This document shows positions 8,899 to 18,112 of a stretch of DNA of 64,000 bases, piece after piece (position 1 is the stretch's first letter; each line of letters opens with the position of its first letter). Where the stretch lies: assembly GCF_036345915.1 (NCBI RefSeq), contig NZ_CP107785.1, positions 2,294,001 to 2,358,000 on the forward strand. The letters are read 5' to 3'. The translations under genes were made by a program, and so were the position numbers. The stretch is from Nocardia sp. NBC_00565 (GTDB taxonomy: Bacteria; Actinomycetota; Actinomycetes; Mycobacteriales; Mycobacteriaceae). The notes under the pieces are model-generated. The model was not told where the DNA came from. It did no database searches and saw only the letters and a list, made by a program, of their open reading frames with translations.

Positions 8899-9719
8899 AC
8901 CGGCTGCCGTGGCCCCCCGCAGGTGACAGTGGCGACAGCGCAGGCCTTCCCATCCGGTCGGAGGCATTCGACGCGGACAACCGCAGAGGTGCGGCCGCGG
9001 TAGGCCACCTGGGTTCGGAAGCGTACGGTTCCGGCGACCGGACCGGGACGGATGTAGGCGATGTGCATGGACGCGGCGTCGAGCGGATGCGACTCGGACC
9101 GTACTGCCATCGATGCGGCAATTTCGGACAAGCACGCGACGATGCCGCCGTGGAGGTTGCCCAGTGGGTTGGCGACGTTCGGTCCGGTCGTCAGGTGGAG
9201 TTCGAGTTCGCCGTCGTAGGAACGGGTTGTGGCGTCGAGGAGGTCGAGAATCGTTTGGCTACCGGTCGCCGTGGCCGAATGGTTCGGTCGGCGATTCTCC
9301 CCGGGGGTTCCTGGCACGAATCGGTTCTGCTGGGTGGCTACCGCGACGGTCGAGCCGTCGATGGTCCTGACCTCGCACTGCGAAATGCCGCCTGTTTCGG
9401 TCAGGTGGACGGCTCGGCCTTGGCCGAGCAGCGTTGTATGGTCGATCGGGATCGGCGAACAGAACTCGACCGACATCGAGGTGGTCACGCCCCAGTGCCC
9501 CGGCGGTCTTTCGTTGATCAGTGCGAAGCCGAGGACAACGTCCAGCAGTACGCCGAGCGAGCCGAAGGACGGTCTGGCGTCGGGGCCGAGGACCCACGGG
9601 CCCGTGCTCATCGACCCGGTAGTGGCCGACGAGGAGCCGGTCAGATCCCGCACCCGGAACAGTAGTTCGGGCATCCCGGGGCGGAATTCGACCTCAGGGC
9701 CGACCAATTCGGCTGTCAT
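8880..9719 (-). CDS. Double-hotdog thioesterase (PaaI/acyl-CoA thioesterase superfamily)
   Basis: A 279-residue protein with two tandem hotdog-fold halves. The second half has the PaaI-type signature NPLGNLH190-GG followed by a helix (IVACLSEIAAS), and the first half, about residues 35-140, is more degenerate. Enzymes of this type hydrolyse acyl-CoA or aryl-CoA thioesters in the cytoplasm, releasing CoA when pathway intermediates accumulate. The ATG start is the first in frame. The gene is isolated on the minus strand, converging on an acyl-CoA synthetase pseudogene, with a 450-base non-coding gap upstream. The acyl specificity cannot be read from the sequence. Confidence 0.8.
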   Translation of the reverse strand: MTAELVGPEVEFRPGMPELLFRVRDLTGSSSATTGSMSTGPWVLGPDARPSFGSLGVLLDVVLGFALINERPPGHWGVTTSMSVEFCSPIPIDHTTLLGQGRAVHLTETGGISQCEVRTIDGSTVAVATQQNRFVPGTPGENRRPNHSATATGSQTILDLLDATTRSYDGELELHLTTGPNVANPLGNLHGGIVACLSEIAASMAVRSESHPLDAASMHIAYIRPGPVAGTVRFRTQVAYRGRTSAVVRVECLRPDGKACAVATVTCGGPRQPVHGIGS

Positions 9720-10170
9720 GCGAACTTACGCATCATTCGGCCTGGGTGCGCGCACGTCATACTCTCCGAACTCGGTATCGGCCTGCGCCTGCCTGCGCGG
9801 GACGCCTGAACACTCATATGTCAATAGTCAGATCGTTCAGTTATATCGTCCACGATGGCGGGTGTCGATTCCGGGTGTCTTCCGCGGTTGTTGTCGCGCG
9901 GAGCCGCGCGTCGTGGTCGCGGACGTTTGTCAGTGACTGCCTCGGCCGTGCGATCTAGTTTTGCGCGCTGTCGGCTGGATCCTCTGAGCCCGACGTGCCG
10001 ACTGCCCTTCCGCCGTACCACCTGGTCGCGAGTGGCTGACCATGAGGGCCCGCGGGTTTCCTGCGGTGCGGCCGCGGCCGGACTGCTCGTCGATTGCTTT
10101 AATAGCGAAATCTTTTTACTATATCTGGTGATGGTGTGATGCCCATCACGGGCGAGCGAAAGGGTCTCGA
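9720..10170. other. Non-coding gap between divergent thioesterase and acyl-CoA synthetase
   Basis: No convincing gene is seen here; the short open frames lack family resemblance and ribosome binding sites. The right end is A/T-rich (around 10095-10135) and probably holds the promoter of the synthetase. A small GCCC/GGGC inverted repeat lies about 20-30 bases before its GTG start. Confidence 0.5.
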
Positions 10171-11739
10171 GTGTCTATCGGCGGTGTCGCCTCTCCTGCT
10201 GTTGAGAGCAATCTCACTGCAGCGGAGGGGTTTTGGAGTCTGATTGTCGATCGCGCGGAGAGGTCCGGCGGGCAGCCGATGCTGTCCGATGAGCACGGCA
10301 ACTCGCTCACCTTTTCCGAGTTCCGGGTCAAGGCGGAGCGGGTCGCGGCCGCTCTTCATGCCGAGGGAATCGGCCGGGGAACGACAGTTGCCTGGCAGCT
10401 GCCGACGCGGATCAGCACCGCGCTGGTGATGGCGGCACTGGCCCGCCTCGGCGCGGTCCAAGCGCCGATCATCCCGATCTATCGGGAACGGGAAACCGGT
10501 GCCGCCGTTGCGACCTCGGCCGCCGAAGTGATCCTGGTGCCTGGCGCTTGGCGTGGTACGGACTACGTTGCGATGGCCGAAGGCTTGCCGGGGCACGCAA
10601 GCGTCATGACCATTGGTCTCGATGCGCCCGAGTCGGCAGACGTATCGTCGCTGCCGCCGGCGCCCGGCGTCTCAGAAGATGTGCGGTGGATCTACTTCAC
10701 CTCGGGCTCCTCCGGACTTCCCAAGGGGGTGCGCCATGCCGATGGGTCGTTGCTCGCTGCGGCGCGCGGGTTCGCACTGCGTGGTGGGCTCGGGCAGCAG
10801 CCGGATGAAGTCGGTGGAGTCCCATTCCCGATCGCGCATGTCGGTGGCTTGATCTATCTGATGACGGTGCTGCTGGCAGGATTCCCTGCGGTACTTGTCG
10901 AGGCATTCGATCCGGCGGTGACCGCGGAGTTGTTCCGCAGGCACCGGGTGACCTTTACCGGGGGCAGCACCGTGTTCTACACGGCGCTACTCAATGAGCA
11001 GCGCAAGCTGGCGGCAGGGGAACAGTTGCTGCCGAGTCTGCGTCTGCTCAAGGGTGGTGGTGCGCCGTGTCCGCCGAGTGTGTATTACGCGGTGCGCACC
11101 GAGTTGCATTCCGCGCTCGCGCACGACTACGGGGCGACCGAGGTTCCGATGATCTGCGTGGCCTCACCCGGCGACACCGACGAGCAGCTGGCGCAGACCG
11201 AGGGCAGGCCGATACCCGGCAATCAGGTGCGGATCGTCGACGATGAGGTGGAGTTGCCGACCGGCAGGGATGGCGAGATTCAGGTCAAAGGCGCGGCGGT
11301 GTTTCGTGGATATACCGACCCTGCGCTGACTTCGGCGGCATTCACGGCCGATGGCTGGTTCCGTACCGGCGATCTCGGCCACCTCCGACCGGACGGGCAT
11401 GTCGAGGTGACCGGTCGCCTGAAGGACATGATCATCCGCAAGGGCGAGAACATCGGCCCGGTCGAGGTGGAGGCGCTGATCGCCGAACATCCGGCGGTGG
11501 CCGAAGTCGCGGTGATCGGTCTGCCCGACGACGAGCGCGGCGAACTCGTGTGCGCGGTGATCACGACCCGACCGGCCGTGGCGGCGCCCACGTTGACCGA
11601 TCTCGTCGATCAGTTGCGGGAGGCGGGCCTTATGCCGCAGAAACTGCCCGAGCGGCTCGAGATCGTCGACGAACTTCCCAAGACCGGGATCGGGAAGCCG
11701 GACAAGCAGTCCTTGCGCCGTCGGTTCGTCACGTCGTGA
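10171..11739 (+). CDS. AMP-forming acyl-CoA synthetase (FadD-like)
   Basis: A 522-residue complete acyl-CoA synthetase that activates a carboxylic acid to its CoA thioester through an acyl-adenylate. Visible motifs are the P-loop [12 protein letters not shown] near residue 175, the DYGATE adenylate motif, the TGD and [14 protein letters not shown] hinge regions, and the C-terminal catalytic lysine element [10 protein letters not shown] near residue 505. A GTG start is taken because GAAAGGG lies upstream and the N-terminus then fits family length. It precedes an SDR remnant and a TetR gene and may provide the substrate for the Rieske module that follows. Whether the acid is aromatic or steroid-like is not evident. 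Confidence 0.92.
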   Translation: MSIGGVASPAVESNLTAAEGFWSLIVDRAERSGGQPMLSDEHGNSLTFSEFRVKAERVAAALHAEGIGRGTTVAWQLPTRISTALVMAALARLGAVQAPIIPIYRERETGAAVATSAAEVILVPGAWRGTDYVAMAEGLPGHASVMTIGLDAPESADVSSLPPAPGVSEDVRWIYFTSGSSGLPKGVRHADGSLLAAARGFALRGGLGQQPDEVGGVPFPIAHVGGLIYLMTVLLAGFPAVLVEAFDPAVTAELFRRHRVTFTGGSTVFYTALLNEQRKLAAGEQLLPSLRLLKGGGAPCPPSVYYAVRTELHSALAHDYGATEVPMICVASPGDTDEQLAQTEGRPIPGNQVRIVDDEVELPTGRDGEIQVKGAAVFRGYTDPALTSAAFTADGWFRTGDLGHLRPDGHVEVTGRLKDMIIRKGENIGPVEVEALIAEHPAVAEVAVIGLPDDERGELVCAVITTRPAVAAPTLTDLVDQLREAGLMPQKLPERLEIVDELPKTGIGKPDKQSLRRRFVTS

Positions 11740-11872
11740 CGTCGCACGTCTGCCGGTAGAGATGGTGGATCCGGTCGATATCAGCAACGCCGTCGTCTCC
11801 CTCGCCTCCGCCGAATCTCGGTATGTCACCGGCACCATGCTCCCGGTCGATGCCGGTATGACGAATCTGTGA
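11740..11872 (+). pseudogene. SDR C-terminal remnant
   Basis: Immediately after the synthetase stop, a reading frame with no start of its own encodes about 40 residues ending in a stop codon. They contain [20 protein letters not shown] and [10 protein letters not shown], which is the characteristic C-terminus of short-chain dehydrogenases, in particular the mycofactocin-type group (LPVDAG ending). The nucleotide-binding and catalytic parts are absent, so this is the tail of a deleted gene. It marks a deletion joint between the acyl-CoA synthetase and the following tetR. Confidence 0.75.
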
Positions 11873-12002
11873 CCGGGAATTGTTGAGCCCGGCCTGCTGA
11901 TCAACCGTCTCGGACGTGCTGTTCGGCAGTGGGCGCCGGTGGACATGCGTCCGAGATGGGACAATGGCAGCTCGATGGTTGTCCTCGTCGGGAGGAGATG
12001 GG

Positions 12003-12632
12003 ATGTCAGCGCCGGCTCGGATGGGTCGTCCCGTGAACGCGGACGGGGAACGGACCCGGCGGCGGATCATGACGGTCGCGATGGACCATATCGCCGAGGT
12101 CGGCTACGCCAAGGCGACCATGAAGTCGATTGCCGAACAGGCCGGGCTGACCAGCGCCGCGATCTATCACTACTTTCCGTCCAAGGTGCAGCTGGTCATC
12201 GCGACGTTGAACGAACTCATCGATGAGGTAATGGCGCGGTTGGGTAGCGCGGCCGCCGCGCCGGGGACCTTGCCGCAGCGATTCATCGCGCTGCTCGACG
12301 AGGCGATCGCCTGCGTGCGGGACTATCCGTCGGTGGCCAGGTTCGACGCCACCGTCTACCTCGAGTCCGCGCGCTATCCGGACCTCGGGGCCGCGGTGTT
12401 GCGGCGGCAGCGGGCCGAGGAGGCGCTCTACACGCGCCTGGTCGCGGACGCGGTGCGTGCAGGCGAGCTGCGCGCTGGTATCGATCCACAGTCTGTGGTG
12501 GACACGCTGACGTCCATAACGTGGGGGTTGGCGCATCTGTCTGCGACCGTGAGCGCTGATCGGCATCGGGCGGCAGTCCGTGCCACCGAGGCGCTGTTGG
12601 GTGGAACTTTGTTGGTTGAACGCAATGATTAA
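12003..12632 (+). CDS. TetR/AcrR family transcriptional regulator
   Basis: A 209-residue TetR-family regulator. The helix-turn-helix domain covers about residues 18-64 (RIMTVAMDHIAEVGYAKATM ... IYHYFPSKVQL). GGAGGAG lies five bases before the chosen ATG. The gene precedes, on the same strand, a Rieske oxygenase operon, and a 28-base inverted repeat lies between them. It is therefore the likely regulator of that operon, though binding has to be shown. Alternative upstream starts in frame have no ribosome binding site. Confidence 0.9.
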   Translation: MSAPARMGRPVNADGERTRRRIMTVAMDHIAEVGYAKATMKSIAEQAGLTSAAIYHYFPSKVQLVIATLNELIDEVMARLGSAAAAPGTLPQRFIALLDEAIACVRDYPSVARFDATVYLESARYPDLGAAVLRRQRAEEALYTRLVADAVRAGELRAGIDPQSVVDTLTSITWGLAHLSATVSADRHRAAVRATEALLGGTLLVERND

Positions 12633-12688
12633 GCGGATTGTGTAGATAATCACTCGAAACCATTGACGTGACCGGCGCCACATCTCTA

Positions 12689-12716
12689 AAGTAACTTATC
12701 AGTTAGTTAGTTACTT
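12689..12716. promoter_or_regulatory. Inverted repeat upstream of Rieske operon
   Basis: Perfect 8-bp arms AAGTAACT and AGTTACTT flank a 12-base centre that itself contains the smaller repeat AACT-TATC-AGTT. The element lies 31 bases before the oxygenase start, in an A/T-rich patch unlike the surrounding sequence, and is the best operator candidate for the TetR protein encoded just upstream. Confidence 0.65.
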
Positions 12717-12746
12717 GGCAGTTCTGTCACGAGGAGGTGGCTGGCT

Positions 12747-14090
12747 TTGACCATCCACGCTGAACCTAGGATCCAACGGCCCGCACCCGCAGCGGCTGGT
12801 ATCCCGTTCGCGATCACCGATTCCGCCAAAGTTCCTGCGGGACGGTATTTTTCCCCGGAGTTCGCCCGACTGGAGAAGGAGAAACTCTGGACCCACGTCT
12901 GGCAGATGGCCTGTCGGCTCGATGAGATCCCGCGGCCGGGCGACTTCGTCGAGTACCAGATCAACGATCAGTCGATCATCGTCGTGCGTCAGCGCGACGA
13001 CACCGTCAAGGCGTACTTCAACGCGTGCCGGCATCGTGCCACGGCGCTGGGTGTCGGTACCGGGAGCTTCCACGGCGGACAGATCGTTTGTCCGTACCAC
13101 GGCTGGCGCTGGAACCTGGACGGCTCCAACTCCTACGTGTACGCCGAACGTGGCTTCGCCGCGCGCTGCCTCGAGCCGGAGTCGTTGCGGTTGGCGGATT
13201 GTCAGGTCGGCGAATTGTTCGGGCTGGTGTGGATCAATATGGATCTGACCGCGCCACCGTTGCTGGAGGCGATGGCCGGGATAGCCGAGGCGCTGGCACC
13301 GATCGGCTTCGAACGGATGCAGGTGCGCTGGTGGCGCCACCTCATTCTGCCGGGGAACTGGAAGGTCGCCCAGGAGGCGTTCATGGAGGCGTATCACGTG
13401 ATGCAGGCGCACCCGTCGCTGGCCATGGGCGCGTCCGACGAGGACTTCAACCTCGACGCGTTCGGTGGCAGTTTCGAGTGTTTCGACGGCGGCCACTCAC
13501 ACATGCTTCCGGTCTCCGGTGAGATTCCGGTCGCTGGGATGTCTGCGGCGGACTACTTCGTCCAGTACAACAACGCGCTGTACTTCGGCACTGACGCCTA
13601 CGCCACCGAACGGGAGATGTTCATCCAGCAGGGCCTACTGGAGCGCGACATTGATCCCGAGCAGTTCCCGCTGGCATTCTTCGGCGCGCTGTACGAATAC
13701 GCCAAAGGGGCGGGTATCGATTTGCCGGCGCCGCCGACGAACACCAGCGGTTACGCTCACATTTTCCCGAACATCACAGTGTTGCCTGCCTACGGCAATT
13801 CGATTATGTACAGGGTGCGCCCCAATGGCGACGATCCCGAATCGTGCGTCTTCGAGGTATGGGCGCTGCAGATCCCGGCGGCGGGCGAGGAGAAGACGGA
13901 TCGCCCCGAGCTCGAGGGGCCGATCCCGGTCGAGGACTGGCCGCAGATCCTCAAGGAGGACTTCCACAACATCATTGCCCAGCAGAAGGGCCTGAAGACC
14001 CAGGGGCTCGATGAGCTGACCCTGTCCGAACCGTACGAGGCGATGATCGTCAACAGCCACCGGACCATCGATCAGTATCTGGCGCGGTGA
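12747..14090 (+). CDS. Aromatic-ring-hydroxylating Rieske dioxygenase, alpha subunit
   Basis: A 447-residue Rieske oxygenase large subunit. The cluster ligands are C94-x-H96 and C115-x2-H118 (CPYHGW). The catalytic-iron segment EAFMEAYHVMQAH provides H217 and H222. The N-terminal RYFSPEFARLEKEKLWTHVWQMACR is typical of the SRPBCC-type alpha subunits. The TTG start is supported by GAGGAGG upstream; no ATG or GTG fits. No beta subunit follows, so the enzyme is probably an alpha-only oligomer. A [2Fe-2S] ferredoxin gene comes seven bases downstream and should donate electrons. Ring or side-chain hydroxylation of an aromatic or alicyclic acid is a reasonable inference, but the substrate is unknown. 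Confidence 0.92.
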   Translation: MTIHAEPRIQRPAPAAAGIPFAITDSAKVPAGRYFSPEFARLEKEKLWTHVWQMACRLDEIPRPGDFVEYQINDQSIIVVRQRDDTVKAYFNACRHRATALGVGTGSFHGGQIVCPYHGWRWNLDGSNSYVYAERGFAARCLEPESLRLADCQVGELFGLVWINMDLTAPPLLEAMAGIAEALAPIGFERMQVRWWRHLILPGNWKVAQEAFMEAYHVMQAHPSLAMGASDEDFNLDAFGGSFECFDGGHSHMLPVSGEIPVAGMSAADYFVQYNNALYFGTDAYATEREMFIQQGLLERDIDPEQFPLAFFGALYEYAKGAGIDLPAPPTNTSGYAHIFPNITVLPAYGNSIMYRVRPNGDDPESCVFEVWALQIPAAGEEKTDRPELEGPIPVEDWPQILKEDFHNIIAQQKGLKTQGLDELTLSEPYEAMIVNSHRTIDQYLAR

Positions 14091-14096
14091 TCCGCC

Positions 14097-14438
14097 GTGG
14101 CGGTGGTGCGGGTGGATCCGGCCGGGTTCGAACTGGCCGTCCGCGACGGTGAGACGCTCTTCGAGGCCGCGCTGCGGGAGGGGGCGCGCTGGCCGACGAT
14201 CTGCTACGGGCAGGCCCGCTGCACGGCCTGCGTGGTACGCGTGCTCGACGGTCATCAGCATCTCGGTCCGATCGGCGACGAGGAGCGAGATGTGTTGCGG
14301 CAGATAACGAATCGGCGGCGCGGGTGGTCGGTGCGAGATACCCGCCTGGCCTGCCGGCTGATGGTGACCGGTGACATCACTGTGGAAAAGCGGGCTGCCC
14401 GGCCTGCGGCGGCCGAAATGCCCGAAAATGAGGAGTAG
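14097..14438 (+). CDS. [2Fe-2S] ferredoxin (adrenodoxin/plant type)
   Basis: A 113-residue ferredoxin. Cysteines C36, C42, C45 and C86 give the C-x5-C-x2-C ... C pattern of adrenodoxin- and putidaredoxin-type [2Fe-2S] proteins, with C86 in DTRLACRL. A GTG start six bases after the oxygenase stop indicates tight coupling. It is probably the electron donor of the Rieske oxygenase, reduced in turn by a flavoprotein. The flavoprotein that follows is a dehydrogenase rather than a ferredoxin reductase, so the reductase may be encoded elsewhere, for example the FprB-type gene in this window. Confidence 0.9.
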   Translation: MAVVRVDPAGFELAVRDGETLFEAALREGARWPTICYGQARCTACVVRVLDGHQHLGPIGDEERDVLRQITNRRRGWSVRDTRLACRLMVTGDITVEKRAARPAAAEMPENEE

Positions 14439-14442
14439 TGCG

Positions 14443-16083
14443 GTGAGTGTGCAAGAACCGACAGCGGAGTCGGCACAGGTATACGACGTCGTGGTGGTGG
14501 GATTCGGTGGAGCGGGCGCCTGCGCGGCGATCGCGGCCGCCGATGCGGGGGCCTCGGTGCTCGTGCTGGACAGGTTCTACGGCGGCGGATCCACCGTGCA
14601 TTCCGGCGGCGTGGTCTACGCAGGGGGCGCAACGACGGTACAGCGGGAGGCGGGAGTCACCGACTCTGCCGAGGCGATGTTCGCGTACCTGAGTCATGAG
14701 GTCGGCGACGCGGTCGCCGAATCGACGCTGCGCCGGTTCGTCGACGGCAGCCCGGAGATGATCGAGTGGTTGTCTCAGCAGGGTGTGCCGTTCGAAGGCA
14801 GCCTGTGCCCGTACAAGACCTCCTATCCGACCAATCGGCATTATCTGTACTACTCCGGCAATGAGCAGGTGCCGAGCTATGCCGACGACGCCGCGCCGGC
14901 TCCGCGTGGGCACCGCGTGCGGGCCAAGAACTTCAGCGGGGCTGCCTTTTACGGCATTCTGCGAGATTCCGCGTTGCGCAAGGGCGTTACGTTCCGGCCA
15001 CTGGCCGAGGTGTGCCGCCTGATCATCGAGGATGGTGCGGTGGTGGGCGTCGAATTCGACGCTCCGCGCGGCAGTGGGCTCGGGCGCGTTCACCGGATTC
15101 GAACCGAGATCGCGACCAAGGCCGAGGTCTGGCATCCTCCGCTCGGTGACCGGCTGATGGCGAAAGTGGTTGCCGCCCAACGGCGGCAGAGTACCCGGCA
15201 GCAGGTCCGGGCCAGGGGCGGGGTGGTGCTGTCGACCGGCGGCTTCGGGCAGAACAAGGAACTGGTGCGCCGGTATGCGCCTGCCTGGACTGAGGTTTCG
15301 CCGCTGGCGGCGGGCGGCGACGACGGCTCCGCGCTGCGGCTCGGTGCGCAAGTGGACGCGGCCACGAGCCATTTGAACAAGATGTCGGGCTGGAAGTTCA
15401 TCTCGCCGCCGTCCGCGTTCATCGAGGGCGTCGCGGTGAGCATGGATGGGAATAGGTTCGCCAACGAGCAGCTCTACGGCGCGACCATGTCGGAACCACT
15501 GGTCGAGCGGCACGGCGGTCGCGGATTTCTGATCCTCGACGCGCAGGCGTGGCGCATGGCCAGACGTCAGGCTCGTTCGCAGTCGGCCTTCTTCCAGATT
15601 CCCCAATGCCTCTATATTTTCAGCTCTTTCGGCCACCGCAAGGCTGCCACACCGGCGGCGCTGGCTGCCGCGTGTGGCGTCGATCCGGACGGGTTGGCGG
15701 CGACCATCACGCAGTACAACCAGGCGATCGAGGCCGGGCGGCCGGACCAGTTCGGCAAGAAGGACGAGTACCGACGGGCGCTGAACCGCGGACCGTACTT
15801 CGCGGTGGACCTCGCACCGAATATCAGCCCCGCGTATCCGTTCCCGTTCATCACGCTCGGCGGGTTGGCGGTGGAAGAGGAGACCGGGGCGGTGCGTAAG
15901 GCGGCCGGCGGTAGCCTCGCCGGGCTCTACGCGGCCGGCCGCGCGGCGGTCGGAATCTGCAGCAACAGCTACATTTCCGGGCTTTCGCTCGCCGATGCCG
16001 TCTTTTCCGGACGCCGGGCGGGCGAGCATGCGGCCCGGTCTGCCCATGCCCAGATCGAATCACAGAACCAGGAGACCAGGTGA
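14443..16083 (+). CDS. FAD-dependent dehydrogenase (3-ketosteroid delta1-dehydrogenase/fumarate reductase family)
   Basis: A 546-residue flavoprotein of the fumarate reductase/KstD superfamily. The dinucleotide site VVVVG20-FGGAGACAA opens the protein, followed by GGGSTVHSGG, a second FAD contact region near GGVVLSTGGFGQN, and the C-terminal YISGLSLADAVFSGRRAGEHAA that closes the FAD domain. Members remove hydrogens from rings or reduce enoyl bonds. The GTG at 14443 is preferred because GAGGAG lies seven bases before it; the upstream ATG has no such site. It lies within the Rieske operon and overlaps the E1alpha gene by four bases. A desaturation step in ring degradation is plausible, but KstD activity itself is not proven by sequence. 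Confidence 0.85.
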   Translation: MSVQEPTAESAQVYDVVVVGFGGAGACAAIAAADAGASVLVLDRFYGGGSTVHSGGVVYAGGATTVQREAGVTDSAEAMFAYLSHEVGDAVAESTLRRFVDGSPEMIEWLSQQGVPFEGSLCPYKTSYPTNRHYLYYSGNEQVPSYADDAAPAPRGHRVRAKNFSGAAFYGILRDSALRKGVTFRPLAEVCRLIIEDGAVVGVEFDAPRGSGLGRVHRIRTEIATKAEVWHPPLGDRLMAKVVAAQRRQSTRQQVRARGGVVLSTGGFGQNKELVRRYAPAWTEVSPLAAGGDDGSALRLGAQVDAATSHLNKMSGWKFISPPSAFIEGVAVSMDGNRFANEQLYGATMSEPLVERHGGRGFLILDAQAWRMARRQARSQSAFFQIPQCLYIFSSFGHRKAATPAALAAACGVDPDGLAATITQYNQAIEAGRPDQFGKKDEYRRALNRGPYFAVDLAPNISPAYPFPFITLGGLAVEEETGAVRKAAGGSLAGLYAAGRAAVGICSNSYISGLSLADAVFSGRRAGEHAARSAHAQIESQNQETR

Positions 16084-17069
16084 GTTCATCCACACCGGAG
16101 CCGAGCGCCGAGGTACAGCGCGAGATCTTCCGTACCGCAACCCGAATTGCGTTGTCCGACGGGAAGTATCGCTCGCTTATGCTGAGCGGCAAGATCGGCG
16201 GAATGTACTACTCGCCGCGGGGCCAGGAGTTTGCCGCGGCGTCGGTCGCGGCGCATCTGCGCCGGGACGACTACGTGGTGACGACCTACCGCGGGCTGCA
16301 CGACCAAGTCGCCAAGGGGGTGCCGCTGCGGGAGCTGTGGGCCGAATACCTCGGCAAGGCCGCCGGAACATGTGGCGGTAAGGGCGGACCGATGCATGTG
16401 ACCGCACCGGAGTACGGACTGATGGTCACCACCGGTGTGGTCGGCTCCGGCCTGCCGATCGCCAACGGACTCGGCCTGTCGGCCCAGATGCGCGGCACGG
16501 ATCAGGTGACCGTGGTGAACTTCGGTGACGGGGCGTCCAACATCGGCGCATTCCACGAGGCGCTGAACCTGGCGTCGGTATGGCGGCTGCCGGTCGTATT
16601 CGTTTGCCAGAACAACAAATATGCCGAATACACACCACTGCTCGAAGGCACATCGGTGGAACAGATCGCCACCAGAGCGGCGGGTTATTCGATGCCCGGA
16701 GTCACCGTGGACGGCAACGATCCGATCGCGACGTACCAGGCCGCCGGTGACGCGATCGACCGGGCGCGGCGCGGTGACGGGCCAACCTTGCTGGAGGCCA
16801 TGACCTTCCGATTCTGTGGGCACATCATGGGCGACCAGCAGGTGTACATGCCCAAGGAGGAATTGGCCGCGGCGATGGCAGACGACCCGCTGCCCCGGTT
16901 CCGCGCGAAGCTGATCGAGACCGGAGTGGCCACCGTCGAGCAGATCGAAGCGATCGAACGGGCCGCTGCCGAGGAGGTCGCCGACGCCGCCGAATTCGCG
17001 CTCGACGCGCCACTGCCCGATCCGGCAGTGCTCACCACAGACGTATACGCGGAAGGAGTGGCGGTATGA
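16080..17069 (+). CDS. Thiamine-diphosphate dehydrogenase E1 component, alpha subunit (acetoin/pyruvate dehydrogenase type)
   Basis: A 329-residue E1alpha subunit of a 2-oxoacid or acetoin dehydrogenase. The thiamine-diphosphate motif is GDGASNIGAFHEALNLAS running to QNN (about residues 149-179), preceded by the GGKGGPMH segment common in this family. E1 decarboxylates the oxoacid, or cleaves acetoin, and passes the acyl unit to a lipoyl group. The GTG start overlaps the flavoprotein stop, and the E1beta gene overlaps its own end, so the three are translationally coupled. No E2 acyltransferase or E3 gene is present nearby, which is unusual for such an operon. Confidence 0.93.
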   Translation: MSSSTPEPSAEVQREIFRTATRIALSDGKYRSLMLSGKIGGMYYSPRGQEFAAASVAAHLRRDDYVVTTYRGLHDQVAKGVPLRELWAEYLGKAAGTCGGKGGPMHVTAPEYGLMVTTGVVGSGLPIANGLGLSAQMRGTDQVTVVNFGDGASNIGAFHEALNLASVWRLPVVFVCQNNKYAEYTPLLEGTSVEQIATRAAGYSMPGVTVDGNDPIATYQAAGDAIDRARRGDGPTLLEAMTFRFCGHIMGDQQVYMPKEELAAAMADDPLPRFRAKLIETGVATVEQIEAIERAAAEEVADAAEFALDAPLPDPAVLTTDVYAEGVAV

Positions 17070-18070
17070 CCATCGCACAAGAGACGGTGCAGACCCGCAA
17101 GCTCGGTTTCGTCCAGGCGATCAACGAGGCACTGGATATCGCGCTGGCCACCGACGATCGGGTGTTCGCACTCGGCGAGGACATCCAGGAGCCGGGTGGC
17201 GGTGGCTTCGGAGTGTTCAAGGGACTGGGCAACAAGTATGGCGCACAACGGATTCGGCATACGCCGATCTCGGAGCAGGCGATCATGGGCGCCGCCATCG
17301 GCGCGGCCATCTCCGGCATGCGTCCGGTTCCCGAGATAATGCTGATGAACTTCACCCACGTATGCATGGACCAGCTGGTCAACCACGCGGCCAAATTGCG
17401 CTACATGTCGGGCGGTCGCACCCCGGTGCCGATCACCGTGCGCACCGCAACGGGTGCCGGTGGCGGCTTCGGTGCGCAGCATTCGGACATGCTCGAAGCC
17501 CAACTGGTCCATGCCGCCGGGCTCAAGGTCGTGGTGCCGAGCAATCCTGCCGACGCGAAAGGTCTACTGCTGTCGTCGATTTTCGATGACGACCCGGTGG
17601 TCTTCGTGGAGATGTTCGGGCTGTACTTCGCCTCGCGCGGTGAGGTGCCCGTGGGTGACTATCGAGTCCCCCTCGGCAAGGCCAACATTGCGCGGGCCGG
17701 CTCGGATGCCACCATTGTGACCTACGGGCGTCAAGTGGTGGACTGTCTGGCTGTCGCCGACCAGCTCGCCGCCGAGGGCATCGACATCGAGGTGGTGGAC
17801 CTGCGCACGCTGCAGCCCCTGGACACCGCGACCGTGCTCGGTTCGGTGGCCAAGACCAAGCGTGCGGTGGTGGTGCACGAGGCGGTGCGGCGCAACGGAT
17901 TCGGCGCCGAACTCGCCGCCACGATCCACGCCGAGCTGTTCGGCGAGCTGGCTCGTCCGGTGCTGCGGGTGACCGCGCCGAACACGCCGGTGCCGTACGC
18001 CAAATCCCTGGAGCAGGCCTACATTCCCGGACCGCCGCAGATCGAAGCCGCAGTGCGCTCGCTGCTGTGA
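17066..18070 (+). CDS. Thiamine-diphosphate dehydrogenase E1 component, beta subunit
   Basis: A 334-residue E1beta subunit. It has the transketolase-like pyrimidine-binding domain (VFALGEDI, TPISEQAIMGAAIGAA) and the C-terminal transketolase domain (DIEVVDLRTLQPLD, VVHEAVRRNGFGAEL). With the preceding E1alpha it forms the heterotetrameric decarboxylase. It begins four bases inside E1alpha and is followed 42 bases later by a single lipoyl-domain gene. The context in a Rieske oxygenase operon suggests it handles a keto compound from the catabolic pathway rather than central pyruvate, but this is inference. Confidence 0.93.
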   Translation: MTIAQETVQTRKLGFVQAINEALDIALATDDRVFALGEDIQEPGGGGFGVFKGLGNKYGAQRIRHTPISEQAIMGAAIGAAISGMRPVPEIMLMNFTHVCMDQLVNHAAKLRYMSGGRTPVPITVRTATGAGGGFGAQHSDMLEAQLVHAAGLKVVVPSNPADAKGLLLSSIFDDDPVVFVEMFGLYFASRGEVPVGDYRVPLGKANIARAGSDATIVTYGRQVVDCLAVADQLAAEGIDIEVVDLRTLQPLDTATVLGSVAKTKRAVVVHEAVRRNGFGAELAATIHAELFGELARPVLRVTAPNTPVPYAKSLEQAYIPGPPQIEAAVRSLL

Positions 18071-18112
18071 GATACCGACAAACCCGAATTATCACGAGAG
18101 GAGACGCCGTCC

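Noticed and set aside
8544..9665. Single 373-codon plus-strand gene across the synthetase remnant and thioesterase
   Set aside because: Only its first 60 or so codons resemble a protein (synthetase N-terminus); the rest is antisense to the hotdog thioesterase.
14377..16047. 556-codon open frame on the minus strand opposite the FAD dehydrogenase gene
   Set aside because: It mirrors the real gene in high-GC DNA; composition is Arg/His/Gly-rich, with no family motif and no ribosome binding site.
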